Shown here: piece after piece, positions 53,842 to 64,000 of the stretch
How positions within the stretch are numbered: the stretch's first letter is position 1
Layout of the letters: every line of letters begins with the position of its first letter
From: Leishmania martiniquensis
Taxonomy: Eukaryota; Euglenozoa; Kinetoplastea; Trypanosomatida; Trypanosomatidae
Assembly: GCF_017916325.1 (NCBI RefSeq)
Contig: NC_090165.1
Span: 1,002,001-1,066,000 of the forward strand
Length of the DNA stretch: 64,000 nt
Direction: 5' to 3'
Program-made: the position numbers and the translations under genes
Notes under the pieces: model-generated
What the model was told of the DNA's origin: nothing
What the model saw: the letters and a program-made list of their open reading frames with translations, nothing else
Databases searched by the model: none

Positions 53842-55863
53842 CTTCTCCTTCTGTGGGCGGAGATTTCTGCTCGCGCTGCTGCCGCCTGGTGTGTGTGTGG
53901 GGGGGGTATGAAGGGGTCTCTCACAGGGCTCTCTGTTTGCTTAATCGGTTCTTCTTCAATTGCGGAGCTTTTTTTTAAATTCTTTGCTGTGAGCGCTGCG
54001 AGAGAGAGGGAGGGGGGAGAAGAATAGAAAAGAAGACGGGGCGCAAAGGTCGACCGGATGGGGGTGGGGTGAGGAGAGACTGCGTGAGAGGGAGGAGGAG
54101 AGGGGTGACGAGGTAAAGAAAAAATATGCTATGACGGGGGGTGGGGAAGGAAGAAAGGCAAAGGGGGATGCGCACGTGCACGCGCGGTCATTCGTGTGCG
54201 TATGACAACTGTGGCAGAGAAATATATGTCCATGTGGAGGATGAAAGGCGCACGGGTGTGCCCAGAATGCGCCAGCGTGGTAAGAGTGGGCAGTGTTGAA
54301 GAGGGAAGTGGGGAAGGGGGGAAAGGGCGGAGAGATAGAGAAGAGATGCGGAGAGCGAAAGCGATGCACCCACCGTCGTAATCAAAATGAACGCGGGAGA
54401 AGGCATAGAGGCATGTTTACCGTATATACCTGTTGACCAGCTGTCAGGCACCACGTGAAGAAGGCGCGGCGCCGGCGTGTTCTGCCTTTGCAACAAACCC
54501 AAGAAAAAAAGAAGAGAATATTTGCCAAAACGAGGCCGAGTCGCGCTGAGACCGACCACTCGGCCCTAAGGGTAAAACGCAAGCATGCGACCTCTTACTC
54601 TCCCCTCTTCCTCTCTTCTCCCCTCCTCCTCCTCTCTTCCAGCGGAAGCTGCGCCTGCAGTCACTCTCGACAAGGCGCTTCATTCTGTTCCTTCCCGCTG
54701 CGCTGTGCAACTTGTACGCCAAACCTCGAGGCAGCGAGACAGATTCCAGTGCGGTCAAATCCTTCATGGACTCGTACTCTTCATCATGCTCTGTGCTGCG
54801 TTTTGTTGTTGAGCTTGTGCGTGTGTGACCATTGCACCTCTCAGGGCTGTGCAAAGATGCCACAAAGGCGAAACGCAAGACGCTGAGGTCGCCGTGCGTT
54901 TGTTTCTCTGCCGCCGAATCGACTTACGCTGTTTCTTGCCGCGGTCAGCCCTTTTTTTTTTCGCATTGGGTTTAACCCTTGGCACACGCAAAGCGAGCGA
55001 GCGAGCAAGCGAGAGAGGTGCAAAGAAGGGAAGGAAGGTGGGGAGGAGTGGCGGAGGAGATGCACGCGCTGTCTTCTCACAAACAGGGGACACCACAAAA
55101 GGAGCCGCGGCAAGTCAACGTCAAACTCAACGCAGTATGACTGAGTGCTTCGTGCGCCGCGCCACACGCACACACACACACACAGACGTAAACTAAGGGT
55201 ATACTGCTAGACGTTTCGCCTTCATCCCCTCCCTCGGTATGTACGCCTGTACCGTCATCGCCGCCGCCGCTTAGCTGTCGTCTTCGAAAGCACCATTGAG
55301 TCGTAGGCTCTCTCCTTGTGACTTCAGGGGAGCGAACAAGAAAAAAAGAAAACTGAGCGGATTCGGGGAAGGGCGAAGGCAGGTGCACACGAGAAACCTC
55401 ACGCTGGGCTCGCGTGCCGATGGCTGAGAGAGCTCGTTTCGGGTTCAGCTACCCGGGTTGCCGTCTTGCGTAAGGTTAACGAGCATCGTCGCCAAAGGGT
55501 GTGATGAAGAAAGGAAGAGACTAACGGCAAATGGGCCCACAACCAATCTGTGCAGGCGGGCAAGACGCCAAAGCTGGTGCGGCTACTCTTCTTCTACGGC
55601 ACACATACAGACCACATCGGACCAGCTTCGTGAAGGGTGCCGCGCAAGCAGCCAGAGAGGAAAAGGAGAAGGCCACGGAGCGGCTCTGCCCTCCACCTAT
55701 CCCCCTTCCTGGCAACCCCCCTCCTCCCTCCCCCAGAGGCGTGCAAGCGTACACGCATTATGTGGGGCAGCTAACTGTATGGTCAACTCGCAATCCTCTG
55801 TCTCTGGCGCGCACTTCGTCGTGCAAGTGCGTCTTGGGCCCATGGTGTGTTGCACGCGGCGCA
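53842..55863. other. 2.0 kb intergenic region, no gene seen
   Basis: Between MPK5-like and ALDH genes. Holds purine-rich plus-strand blocks (54001-54170), a T10 run near 54953 and a CA tract near 55167-55183. Frames are low-complexity. No gene was accepted. Confidence 0.5.
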
Positions 55864-57027
55864 CTACTTCCTTCGGTAGAATTCTGCCTCATCCCAGATG
55901 GCTCGGCGAAGCTGACACTCAGAAACCTCTGCGTGCATGTCGAAGGCGAGGTCTAGCTCTGGAGGGGCTGGGTAGTCCTTACAGTCTGGTCCACCTACGC
56001 TGTCAAAGAAGGGGTGCTCGAGCGCCTCCCGCGCAGTAATACGCTTCTCTGGTTCGAAGGCGAGCATCTTGATGACCAGATCCAGCCCGTCCTTTGGCAG
56101 CTTCGACAGTAGCTGCGGCAGCGGTCTGGTGCCTTTGTACTTCTTGGCCATTTCGTTCACATTCGCCAGCCCGGAGGTGCTGCTGCTACGCTGGATGAAG
56201 TCCACTCCCGTGACGGGAACGCTGGACAGCACAAACTGAAGCTGATGAATGTAGTCGCGACCGGCGAACAACGGTCGCTGCATGGCGTACTCAGCCATGA
56301 CGCAGCCGACTGCCCAAATATCGACCGGGTAGCTGTACGGGCACATGAGCAGCAGCTCGGGTGGCCGGTACCACCGGGTGACGACGTAGTCGGTCAAGTC
56401 GAGCGGTTCACACAATTTGTGAAGGCCGGCGCGCGCGAGACCAAAGTCGCATACGATCGCCTCTCCCGTATCCTTCTCGTCACGCAACAAAATGTTACTG
56501 GGCTTGATGTCGCGATGCACCATGCCCATAGAGTGCATGTCGGCCAAACATCGAAGCACCCGCGCGCTGATGCGACGCAGCAGTTCCATCGACTCACACT
56601 TGTTCTGACGAATGATAGAGAAGAGGTCTGTGTCATAGAGGTCTGTAACCAAATACAAATCACGAAACTCCATGATGGGGTCTCGAGGTGCCATCACGCG
56701 AATCAGCCGGAGAATGTTGCGGCACCCGCACTCTTTGAGGATGCGCAAGAGGAATATCTCGCGCCATATGCGGCGGCCATCGATCAAGTCTTCAAACACG
56801 CGGCTCACGCGTTTTATCGCCACCTCTTGGAAATTGCGGTCGTCTAACGCAGCGCACACCACGCCGTATGCACCGTGGCCGATTACGCTCGTCAAGGTGT
56901 AGCTGTCATCGACTTCAAAATTCTGACCTCGCACACGGTAAATCTTTCGCCCTCGCTGTGTCGAAACGAGCTGCACGGCATTCGTAGAGGAGTCGAAGCT
57001 GCCGTTACCGACTGCGTTAGCCGTCAT
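55864..57027 (-). CDS. MPK5: Mitogen-activated protein kinase, MPK5-like
   Basis: A 387-residue Ser/Thr kinase of the MAP-kinase family with complete active site. It has a Gly-rich loop GHGAYGVV (about 50-57), catalytic Lys in VAIKRV (72), HRDIKPSN (171), DFGLAR (194), activation loop TDY (212-214) followed by VVTRWYRPPELLL, and DIWAVGCVMAEY. TDY instead of mammalian TEY is the normal form in Leishmania MAP kinases. The C-terminus after the kinase core is short and has no docking extension. Length and the order of genes around it fit Leishmania MPK5 as I remember it. It would be activated by dual phosphorylation of Thr212 and Tyr214. The MAPK family is certain; the paralogue number is less so. 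Confidence 0.88.
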   Translation of the reverse strand: MTANAVGNGSFDSSTNAVQLVSTQRGRKIYRVRGQNFEVDDSYTLTSVIGHGAYGVVCAALDDRNFQEVAIKRVSRVFEDLIDGRRIWREIFLLRILKECGCRNILRLIRVMAPRDPIMEFRDLYLVTDLYDTDLFSIIRQNKCESMELLRRISARVLRCLADMHSMGMVHRDIKPSNILLRDEKDTGEAIVCDFGLARAGLHKLCEPLDLTDYVVTRWYRPPELLLMCPYSYPVDIWAVGCVMAEYAMQRPLFAGRDYIHQLQFVLSSVPVTGVDFIQRSSSTSGLANVNEMAKKYKGTRPLPQLLSKLPKDGLDLVIKMLAFEPEKRITAREALEHPFFDSVGGPDCKDYPAPPELDLAFDMHAEVSECQLRRAIWDEAEFYRRK

Positions 57028-57062
57028 CTTGCTACGCTACTGCAAATCAACGACGACACCTT

Positions 57063-57099
57063 CTAGGGTCGTTTGAGAGAGAGGGAGGAGGAGGAGCAG
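57063..57099 (-). promoter_or_regulatory. Predicted trans-splice acceptor and polypyrimidine tract for MPK5
   Basis: Minus-strand C/T-rich tract (about 57074-57099) with AG at 57063-57064, 36 bases before the ATG at 57027. A second AG lies closer to the ATG. Pattern-based inference. Confidence 0.45.
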
Positions 57100-58206
57100 G
57101 GCGTGTGAGCGAGGCCACGCTCGGAGACACAGGAGCAGCGACAGCGAAACAGAAGAAAACGTGAAGCCGTGAACACTTCGCACCGTGTGAGGAATCGCAG
57201 TGGACGTAAAGGGGGGTCACAGGAAAGAGGAGAGTGGCACAAGAGAAACACATAAACAGCGGCGAGTGCAGAATGGCGTTTACGCGTAAGTGCAACGGCA
57301 CCGTCCGATGGAGAAGAAGAAAACAATGTACGACAGGCAGAGCTTTCACCGCGGCTGGAGAGAGGACGGTGTGTTCGTAGGGGGGGGCAGGCGGCTCGTG
57401 TGTGTGTGTAGGGGAAGGGGGAGGACTAAATAGTAAGGACGCGTAGCACTCGAGTCACACACGATAAGAAGTGTAGAGAGCAAAAAAAAAGACAAAGAAC
57501 TCAGTGGTGACGGCGCTCTCAACAGCGCGAGTTCTGATCCTCGAGGGGGTGGGGCGGGGAATGTTTTCGGGCCGGTGTGCGCGCGCGTACATAAAAAAAT
57601 GTGCACAAGTGACGTTGTATAGGCGAAAGAAAAAGTGGGCCCCGAAGCTCGGGGCGTTCAGGGGCGTCACGTGAGGGAGCTGTCCCGCGTAGGTGTGTCC
57701 TCGTGAAAGAGGGTGCGTGAGAGAGGAGTGAACGTCGTCAGCTGAAGCCGTTGCTGGTACTTGTACGTGAATCTGCTACGATTTCCCTTGGGTGCTGTCG
57801 TGGCCCACGACTGGCGAAAGGTGCAGGGCAGCGGGTGGGGGAGAGAGTGGCGAGCAGAAGCATGCAGACATGAAAGGCAGCAGAGTGCGTGTGTGTTTAT
57901 GTGGAAAGGTCTGAAAAGAGCCCAGCTTGGGAAGATATCTGTTCCGCGCGCATCGACTCACGTGAGGCCGCATACTGCCGCCATCGCCCGCGGAAGGCAG
58001 GGGAGCGCCAAGTCGGGCGCGCATTGGGACTTTGGCAGGCATCTTGCCGTTATTGTCTGAGTGTGTGTGTTTTTTTTTCGTCTTCACCGTTTGCGTCACT
58101 TCACCATTTATCGATGTCGACGATAGCGGAGGGGGGAGAGAGAGGGGAGGGGGGAGACGACGAAGGGAGCAAAGGAATCAAATGGGAGACTGTGTGTACC
58201 CCCGCT

Positions 58207-58229
58207 TGTGTGTGTGTGTGTGTGTGTGT
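58207..58229. repeat. TG microsatellite
   Basis: About eleven uninterrupted TG units in the presumed 3' UTR of the coiled-coil gene at 58758-60668. Confidence 0.85.
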
Positions 58230-58757
58230 CTATTTCAAATTGCGTTTCTTTCGCGAAGCGGCTTGCTCTGCACCATGTGCGTGGGCTGTTCTGCTGGTGC
58301 GGCGGTGCGCTCGATCCCCGAACGTCTTAGGTAAGCGCGCACACATCCACACAAACACCCACACCACCCACACACACATACAGGCACATACACACAGGAA
58401 CTCCTGCTCGCTCTCGTACAGGCAAAGAAGCAAGGTATCTACGAAAGAGTGAAGTTCGCCTTCTCCGCTCCGTTCCACCCTCTTCCATCTCCACCTTACA
58501 TCGCACCCAAGAGAAAGGGAGAAGGGCAACCCGGTAAGGATACACAAGTAGAACGAATGGGAGCAAGACCCGATGCGCACGCGCACCGGCGACGCCGTAG
58601 GTGCTGCAATGTAGTGGAGAGCGCTCACCCTTCGACACCCACCCACACCCCTGAAGAGCAGCAAGCAGAACACAAACGAGAAGGGAGGTGGGGATGAGCC
58701 GAAAGAGGGGGCGGTGGCCAAACGGCCGGAGAGAAAACGTTCTATTCCGCTTCGACG

Positions 58758-60668
58758 TTAGCGGTGCGGGCTCATCATGCCTCCGCTACAAGACGGAGCC
58801 TTCGGCATGGAGGAAGTGAGTAGCGGTTGCTGTTGCGTGGATTGCCGCTGTGGTGTGCGCGAGGGAGAGATGGAGGTCGACGCCACTTCTGCTTCAGCCA
58901 CTTCACCGTCTGCCGGAGAGCTGCGCCCGTGGCCTGTGTCAGCGGACCTGGCTCGACTCCGATGCCGGGAGCGAGTCTCCTGGGAAAGCACTCGTACACG
59001 CTCCAGCAGTTGCTTCATCTCCTGCTCCTGCGCCACGCGGCTGTCCACGAGTGCCTGCTGCGCGGCTGCGATCGCTTGCGACTGCAACCGCAACGTGGCC
59101 TCCATGGTGGCTCTTTCTTCTTTTAACTGTGCCGCCTGAGCCGAAGCCTGGCGCAGCTGCTGCTGCCACGCCTTCTCCTTGCGCCGGAACTCCGAGACAA
59201 GGGCCGCGTTCTCTTGCTGGAGAAGTTTCTGCTCCCACGTGGGCGCTGCGACACCGGCCGCCGTGGCGGGCTGCAGACGGAGAGATGGTCGTGGAGAGGT
59301 GACGGCACCGCTAGCGCCCCCTGCAGCAGTGGGTACACTTTTGCTGCCCGGCGCTGCCAGTGACTGCCGCAGTTCCAACAGGCGGACTTTCTCCTCGGCG
59401 AACTGCTGCGCCTTGAGGGCATCCTTGAGGGCCTTTTGCAACTGCGATACAGTGTCGCTCGACGCGGTATTGTTTGATGGAGAGTGGTGGCTGTGCTGTT
59501 GCTGCTGGAGGGAGTGCAGCAGGTTCTTCGACACGACCCTGCCCTTCACGGTGGACCCGCTCAGCGCCTCCGAGGCGGCTGTGTCGTCAACGCCGCATTG
59601 CTGCGCACTCTCCAACTCCGCACGGAGGGCCAGCATCTCTGTACGATGCACGCGGCGCTCATCCGCCAGCGCGTTTTCGGCGACGCGTTGCGCTGCTCGC
59701 GCTTCCTCCAGCTCTCTTCCAAGTACATCTAGAAGTGATCCGGAGCCCACATCACCATTGTCGAGTGCGGTGACAGCACCAGGTGACGAACATGGCGAGT
59801 GCCGTTTCTGCTGCTTGGCCCACTCCCGCGCCACGGCAGCTAAGAGTACTTCATATTCCTTGTCCGTGCGTGCCAGGGCGTGAAGCGTGCAACTCATCTG
59901 AAGAGGTGAAGCGCCGCCGCCGCTGCTGGCTACTGTCCGCTGCGCTCGCTCTACATCTATCGCGAGGGGTGCGGCAAAGGAGGAGAGAGAGTCTCGCACC
60001 TGCTGCATTTCGGCTGTGGTTGCCAGCACCTCCTCGGCTGACATGGTCTCATCCACATAGAGGAAGACATGACGATGCGACGCCAGGAGCAACGCCGCCA
60101 TGTGCGCGGTTGAAAGCTGAGTGCCGATGAGCACGACACACGTCTTGTTCTCCGCGTATTTGAACACCGTAAGGGAGATCAGCTGCAGCGTGCGGAGCAC
60201 CTCATTAACTGCTTCGGCTGCGTCGCTTGCCTTCAGCGTCTCGCACGCCATGGCGCCGCCGTCGCAGCCGAGGAGTAGGCACTCCTCGTACTGCAACGGG
60301 GCCACGTCGTGGCGATTGCAGCCCTTCCATGCTACCGTCACAGGGTGGGGGGAAGCCTGACACTCACCCAGCACCGAACTGCGGCAGGCCTGATTTTGGA
60401 TGATGTTGTGCACGACGGCATCGCCGAATCGGCCGTGGTGCACCTGCGGGCCTAACAAGCAGAATACAGAGTAGGAGCACGCCGGCACTGCCGCCATGGC
60501 GGACATCATCGCGGTCGCCACCTTGCTTGGCAAGGCGAGCTCCACAACATCGTCAACCGACACCAATCTCCCTTTCAACGAGAGTGTCCGTGCGTCGACC
60601 AGGTGCAGCGGCACATAGTCAGACGTGCGCACGCCATTCAAACACAGTGAGGTACGGAAGCGGTGCAT
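58758..60668 (-). CDS. Coiled-coil protein with faintly kinesin-like N-terminal domain
   Basis: A 636-residue protein from the ATG at 60668 (MHRFRTSLCLNGVRTSDY). The frame continues 98 codons upstream, but that part is leader-like. Residues about 1-240 form a globular domain in which YSVFCLLGPQVHHGRFGD sits where a kinesin would have its P-loop. Further on, YAENKTCVVLIGTQLS recalls the kinesin GGNSKT-type strand, followed by a DETMSAEEVLATTAEMQQV helix. The ATP-binding GxxxxGK(S/T) is absent, so any motor fold would be inactive. About 330-560 is coiled coil, and the tail is Ser/Gln-rich and disordered. It is probably a cytoskeleton-linked protein. The kinesin relation is a weak reading. Confidence 0.68.
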   Translation of the reverse strand: MHRFRTSLCLNGVRTSDYVPLHLVDARTLSLKGRLVSVDDVVELALPSKVATAMMSAMAAVPACSYSVFCLLGPQVHHGRFGDAVVHNIIQNQACRSSVLGECQASPHPVTVAWKGCNRHDVAPLQYEECLLLGCDGGAMACETLKASDAAEAVNEVLRTLQLISLTVFKYAENKTCVVLIGTQLSTAHMAALLLASHRHVFLYVDETMSAEEVLATTAEMQQVRDSLSSFAAPLAIDVERAQRTVASSGGGASPLQMSCTLHALARTDKEYEVLLAAVAREWAKQQKRHSPCSSPGAVTALDNGDVGSGSLLDVLGRELEEARAAQRVAENALADERRVHRTEMLALRAELESAQQCGVDDTAASEALSGSTVKGRVVSKNLLHSLQQQQHSHHSPSNNTASSDTVSQLQKALKDALKAQQFAEEKVRLLELRQSLAAPGSKSVPTAAGGASGAVTSPRPSLRLQPATAAGVAAPTWEQKLLQQENAALVSEFRRKEKAWQQQLRQASAQAAQLKEERATMEATLRLQSQAIAAAQQALVDSRVAQEQEMKQLLERVRVLSQETRSRHRSRARSADTGHGRSSPADGEVAEAEVASTSISPSRTPQRQSTQQQPLLTSSMPKAPSCSGGMMSPHR

Positions 60669-61473
60669 CTCGACCGCATCGCTGTGCTTTGCCGTTATTG
60701 TATATATCTTGTGTCTGGTGCACGATACTGAAAGACGCCTGCACCGGTGCGTACTAAATGGGCCGCCAGTGCGGACAGGGATGAGGTTTTGGGGTGGGGG
60801 AAGAGGGAAAGTAGCGGCGGAGGTCCGCTGCAGGACCGCCTCTGCCCGAAAGGACGCGAAAGAAGCGCAAGGAAGCATTAGTTGGTGATACTCAGATGCG
60901 GTGAACAGTAGGAAAAGCCCCGTGGCCGTGGGAAGGATGCGCGCGCACCAAAAGAGTCCCACGAGAGGTCATGGCGACCACAGAGGGACGCTGCGCTGCT
61001 TCTCGCGCGAAGAACTTCGCTCACAGCCACAGCCACAGCCAAACACACACACACAGACACGGACACAACTCGCATTCTCTCTCGTGAACTCGTGCCCGCA
61101 GAAAAAGCGCCGTTCAGCCGGTCGCCCGCCCGCCTCTCTTGAGATCGGTTCCGTTGTGGTGGAAGTGGTGCGTATACAGCGGCTATACAATACAAAGGCG
61201 TACATGCGCTTCCGTAGGCGTACGTGAGAGGAGGGGGGGCATTTGTCCGCCCATCTGCAACGCGGCACAAGAAAAAAGCGTAGGGAGGGCGAAGATCTTC
61301 CACGCTGGCGCAACGTGATGACAGAGGACAGGCAGTGGAGCCGTGGACAATACCATTCATTGACACGCAACCGGCATGCGCCAACGCGCGCGATCAAAGG
61401 AAAAAAACGTCGGACAGGTAAGCGCCCTCCCCCCACTGCGTGTTCGCAGCAGCCTGCCATCTTGCTGGGTTCC
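60669..61473. other. Intergenic region, no gene seen
   Basis: Presumed 3' UTR of the upstream small gene and the coiled-coil leader. A short cacagc-type tandem (61020-61045) is present. No gene was accepted. Confidence 0.5.
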
Positions 61474-62049
61474 TCAGAATGGCGCCTCGAAGACCGCACC
61501 GAAAGGCGGAGGGCCGATGAAGGCGATCCAGCCAGCCGCTTTGCTGCTTCGACGCACAGCCCTTCGAAAGTCGTCCGCCTGCAACCCACCGAGCGCACTC
61601 TCGCCAAGCCAGGCGAGAATGCGGTCTGGGAATAAGTCAGGGTTATCCTTGATCGAGTCCACGAGGCCCTCCACGACACCAACGAGTTCCTCCTTCACCC
61701 AAGCGTCCTGAATGACGTCGCGTACAACAAATGTGCGAAGTGCTGCGCGCGTCGGTGTGTCATCTGTGAGTTCGCGTAAGAAAAACGCCTTCAGATGGGC
61801 CACCACAACGGGGTGCGTGAGGACTTGAAGCCCGAACGTGCGCAGCTGGGACAGCACTTCAGGGTCGTGGAGGGACTTATCGACAACCTCACTGGAGAGG
61901 GCGATCGCGGCCAGCTGCACTATTTTATCGTTCCGGACTGGATGCGGATGGAGGTACGTGTTGTACACATAGGTGCCGCCCAGTCCCGCCCCCGAGACGC
62001 CGACGGCTGCAAGACTCCATCGAACAAGCGAGTTGGCAGTGATGGGCAT
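61474..62049 (-). CDS. Probable mitochondrial membrane-anchored protein, function unknown
   Basis: A 191-residue protein from the ATG at 62049 (MPITANSLVRWSLAAVGVSG). The codon at the upstream end of the frame (62076) is GTG and is not used. The N-terminus joins a basic start with a Gly-rich hydrophobic segment (about 10-28, WSLAAVGVSGAGLGGTYVY), typical of an import signal plus inner-membrane anchor. The rest is a helical soluble domain with repeated acidic-hydrophobic units (LTDDTPTRAALRTFVV, WVKEELVGVVEGLVDSI), followed by a Gly/Pro-rich end (GWIAFIGPPPFG). No family is recognised. Confidence 0.68.
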   Translation of the reverse strand: MPITANSLVRWSLAAVGVSGAGLGGTYVYNTYLHPHPVRNDKIVQLAAIALSSEVVDKSLHDPEVLSQLRTFGLQVLTHPVVVAHLKAFFLRELTDDTPTRAALRTFVVRDVIQDAWVKEELVGVVEGLVDSIKDNPDLFPDRILAWLGESALGGLQADDFRRAVRRSSKAAGWIAFIGPPPFGAVFEAPF

Positions 62050-62286
62050 ACCCCCATCACCTCTCCTGTGAGACACAAAGTCCTCTCTTCTACGAGCACT
62101 TCAGCGGCCTTACACAAACAGACGAAAAGAAAAAAACGAAAAACGGTATCGTGCGCTGAGGAGGCGCGACGGCACGCAAAAAGGGAAAGCAAGGCGAGTT
62201 AACGGCAGGAACGCTGCCGCTGACTTGTGTGAGAGGCACGGGCATACATTCCGCGCCACACTGCACGCGTCCAGAGGCAGCAGCCA

Positions 62287-62306
62287 TATATATATGTATA
62301 TATATA
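62287..62306. repeat. TA/GA microsatellite
   Basis: A TA repeat interrupted once by TG, running into a GA repeat. A similar TA-then-GA tract is found at 63068-63091. Confidence 0.8.
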
Positions 62307-63067
62307 GAGAGAGAGGGGGGAAGCCGAAGCCAAGCATTGAATGCATGTGCATGTGTGTGTGTGTGGGGGGGAGGAATCCGACACATGAGTACATCAGAGA
62401 GGCAGACGGGACGTAGCGAGACGAAGGGTGCGAGCATAGGAAAAGCAAACAAACGAAAGAAACACGAGTGTCCTACACACACCGAAAGTCGGCCACGCGG
62501 GCGCCATCGGAGACGATGCCCATCACACCTCAACGGAGGCGGGAGGCAATACTCAAGGCGGTGCTTATTTGAGCGCCCTCACACGTTTGTGTGCCTGCAG
62601 AAGCACACATACGCGGAGATACACGGTGAAGGGAGGAGGGGTGGGAGAGGCACGTGCATGCTGCAGCCGCTAGCGGCTTTGCTCCACCACAATTTCCTTC
62701 ATCGCCACGTCCACTATCCTTCACATTGTGAGTTTCGCAACAGCGCGGAGATACGCGCACGGAGAGAGACGACGCGAGATGTTTAAGCCGTAGCTGTCGC
62801 AGCTCTCATGATCCTTAGTGCCGCATCGAGAGGATATGATGATCCTCTTTCCACACTCGTCTGCATCCTCGTGAGAGACTCGAGAACAGTGCGCATGGGA
62901 GAGCAGAGAAGAATGAGGAATAATAATAAAAAAAGCAACATTCGCGGGCACGCACACAGATTCACAGCAGAGACAACATACACGAGAGAGGACCTAACAA
63001 GGAAGAGTAGGAGGAGAGGGAGGGGAGCGGGAAGGGGATGCAGTGAGGACACGGAGAGCGGAAAAGG

Positions 63068-63091
63068 ATATATATATATAAAGAGAGAGAC
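63068..63091. repeat. TA/GA microsatellite
   Basis: TA repeat of about six units followed by a short GA repeat, in the same UTR as the tract at 62287-62306. Confidence 0.75.
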
Positions 63092-63380
63092 GCAAACAAA
63101 GACAGCAATGGCCAACAAAGCAAAGACTCACCCTAAGAAGAGAGCGCACTCGCGCAATGCGCTGTCAGCGGAGTGTGGGAGGGGAAGGGGGAGGCATCGC
63201 GCTGCAGGGTCATTCCCCTCCCCTTTCTCTCCTTTGTTTTTCCTTCCAAAGCCTCAGCGAACTTGATTTTCGCCGCGCTCGTCTCTACCCCGCTCCTTTC
63301 CCCCCTCCCCCGTTTGCCGTCTGTAGGGGAGCAGCAAGTGGCCGGAGCGGTTGACGCGCACAGGGGCACCAATGGCGCCC

Positions 63381-64000
63381 TCACAGAAGCACCGAGATGT
63401 TTCCGTGGAAGAGGTTGCTAATCTTGTCACCAATGGCCCGCAGTGCGTTTGTTCTGGCAAAGGACACAAAGTTCAGCGGATTTTTGCCGCCGCTTGTGAG
63501 GACCTTCCGCCTCGAATCGGTGCCATAGTACGATACCCACACTGTCAGCTGCAAGCCCTCGATATTGTTAGGGTCGGACTTGTAGACGCCGCAGTTCTTT
63601 TGCCCCGGGATGTCACCGATACACTGGTAGACATGAGGATCAGCCATCGTGCATGTATCATGGGCGTCGCATGTCGGAGTAAAGCCCACCTTAGCCGGCT
63701 GCACCACTGTAGCAGCCACCGGCACTGTGATTTCCATATCACAGTAGGTCACGCCGCTAGAAGATATGGTGCTGTTGCACAGCCTGGGGTCAAAGTTCGG
63801 ATTCGAAACCGTCGTCTCAGAAGCCTCGGTGGCCCCAATGTAGTTGAATAAGCCGCTGTGGAGGCCGATCTCAAGGGAGAGAATAGTCACGATTCCCACG
63901 GAGTTGGACACACCGGTGAAGTGACTGCCGTTTACGGCGACCAGCACGGTGCCCCTAGAGAAACCCTTCTCGGGATAGGCGGTGCTGTTCGAGGTACCGA
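63381..64000 (-). CDS. Cys-rich probable extracellular or surface protein, C-terminal part
   Basis: The frame is open to the window edge, so the N-terminus lies beyond 64000; at least 206 codons are visible. The GTG at 63947 is not a start, because the upstream codons are coding-like (TSNSTAYPEKGF). The visible part is beta-rich and has many Thr/Ser/Asn, N-glycosylation sites (NGS, NST, NIS) and paired Cys (YCDMEI, PTCDAHDTC, YQCIGD, KNCGV). This indicates a secreted or luminal disulphide-bonded domain. It ends at SVLL without a membrane segment or clear GPI signal, so it could be secreted, or anchored by an N-terminal segment not seen here. I do not recognise the family. Confidence 0.75.
   Translation of the reverse strand, partial: GTSNSTAYPEKGFSRGTVLVAVNGSHFTGVSNSVGIVTILSLEIGLHSGLFNYIGATEASETTVSNPNFDPRLCNSTISSSGVTYCDMEITVPVAATVVQPAKVGFTPTCDAHDTCTMADPHVYQCIGDIPGQKNCGVYKSDPNNIEGLQLTVWVSYYGTDSRRKVLTSGGKNPLNFVSFARTNALRAIGDKISNLFHGNISVLL

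Larger units (their letters stand above)
57028..58757. other. 1.7 kb intergenic region with TG microsatellite
   Basis: Between the coiled-coil gene and MPK5. A clean TG repeat lies at 58207-58229 and a CA-rich patch at 58340-58400. No gene was accepted. Confidence 0.5.
62050..63380. other. 1.3 kb intergenic region with AT microsatellites
   Basis: 3' UTR of the partial gene at the window end and leader of the small mitochondrial gene. TA microsatellites lie at 62287-62306 and 63068-63080, each followed by GA repeats. No gene was accepted. Confidence 0.5.

Overview
The window looks like nuclear DNA of a trypanosomatid, most likely Leishmania or a close relative in the Leishmaniinae. It is GC-rich and shows no convincing introns. 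All 25 supportable protein genes lie on the minus strand. They are separated by long untranslated stretches that are purine-rich on the plus strand, so pyrimidine-rich in the sense of transcription, with GT/CA tracts. This is the layout of one polycistronic unit transcribed from right to left and matured by trans-splicing. The TDY-type MAP kinase (MPK5-like) together with SGT suggests the equivalent of L. major chromosome 30; that placement is from memory.

Right end to middle (64.0-38.4 kb, in transcription order): the C-terminal part of a Cys-rich probable surface protein cut by the window edge, a small probable mitochondrial protein, a coiled-coil protein with a faintly kinesin-like N-terminus, an MPK5-like MAP kinase, a membrane-anchored aldehyde dehydrogenase, an unknown protein, a PPR protein, a BSD-like protein, an unknown protein and a FUN14 protein.

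Middle (38.4-26.9 kb): a 5.2 kb gene-free tract with an abrupt composition change near 34.43 kb, then an AT-richer block carrying two small unknown genes and a TBC RabGAP, then a large coiled-coil protein.

Left part (25.8-2.0 kb): a divergent HSP60, bL9m-like, a two-TM protein, a TMEM230-like protein, a CCCH zinc-finger protein, a SOD-fold protein that has lost its metal ligands (probably mitoribosomal), a small beta-rich unknown, TMA7 (49 aa), bL28m, SGT and an Afi1-type DENN protein. Many genes point to mitochondrial translation and proteostasis (bL28m, bL9m, SOD-like protein, HSP60, PPR), but co-transcription in trypanosomatids does not by itself imply shared function.

Two pairs of nearly perfect dispersed repeats stand out. 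A 940 bp repeat is present in inverted orientation at 11.15-12.09 and 43.69-44.63 kb with a single base difference found. A 0.59 kb SIDER-like repeat is present in direct orientation at 0.90-1.49 and 19.77-20.36 kb. Both geometries are of the kind known to seed Leishmania linear and circular amplicons. No rRNA, tRNA or CRISPR could be supported.
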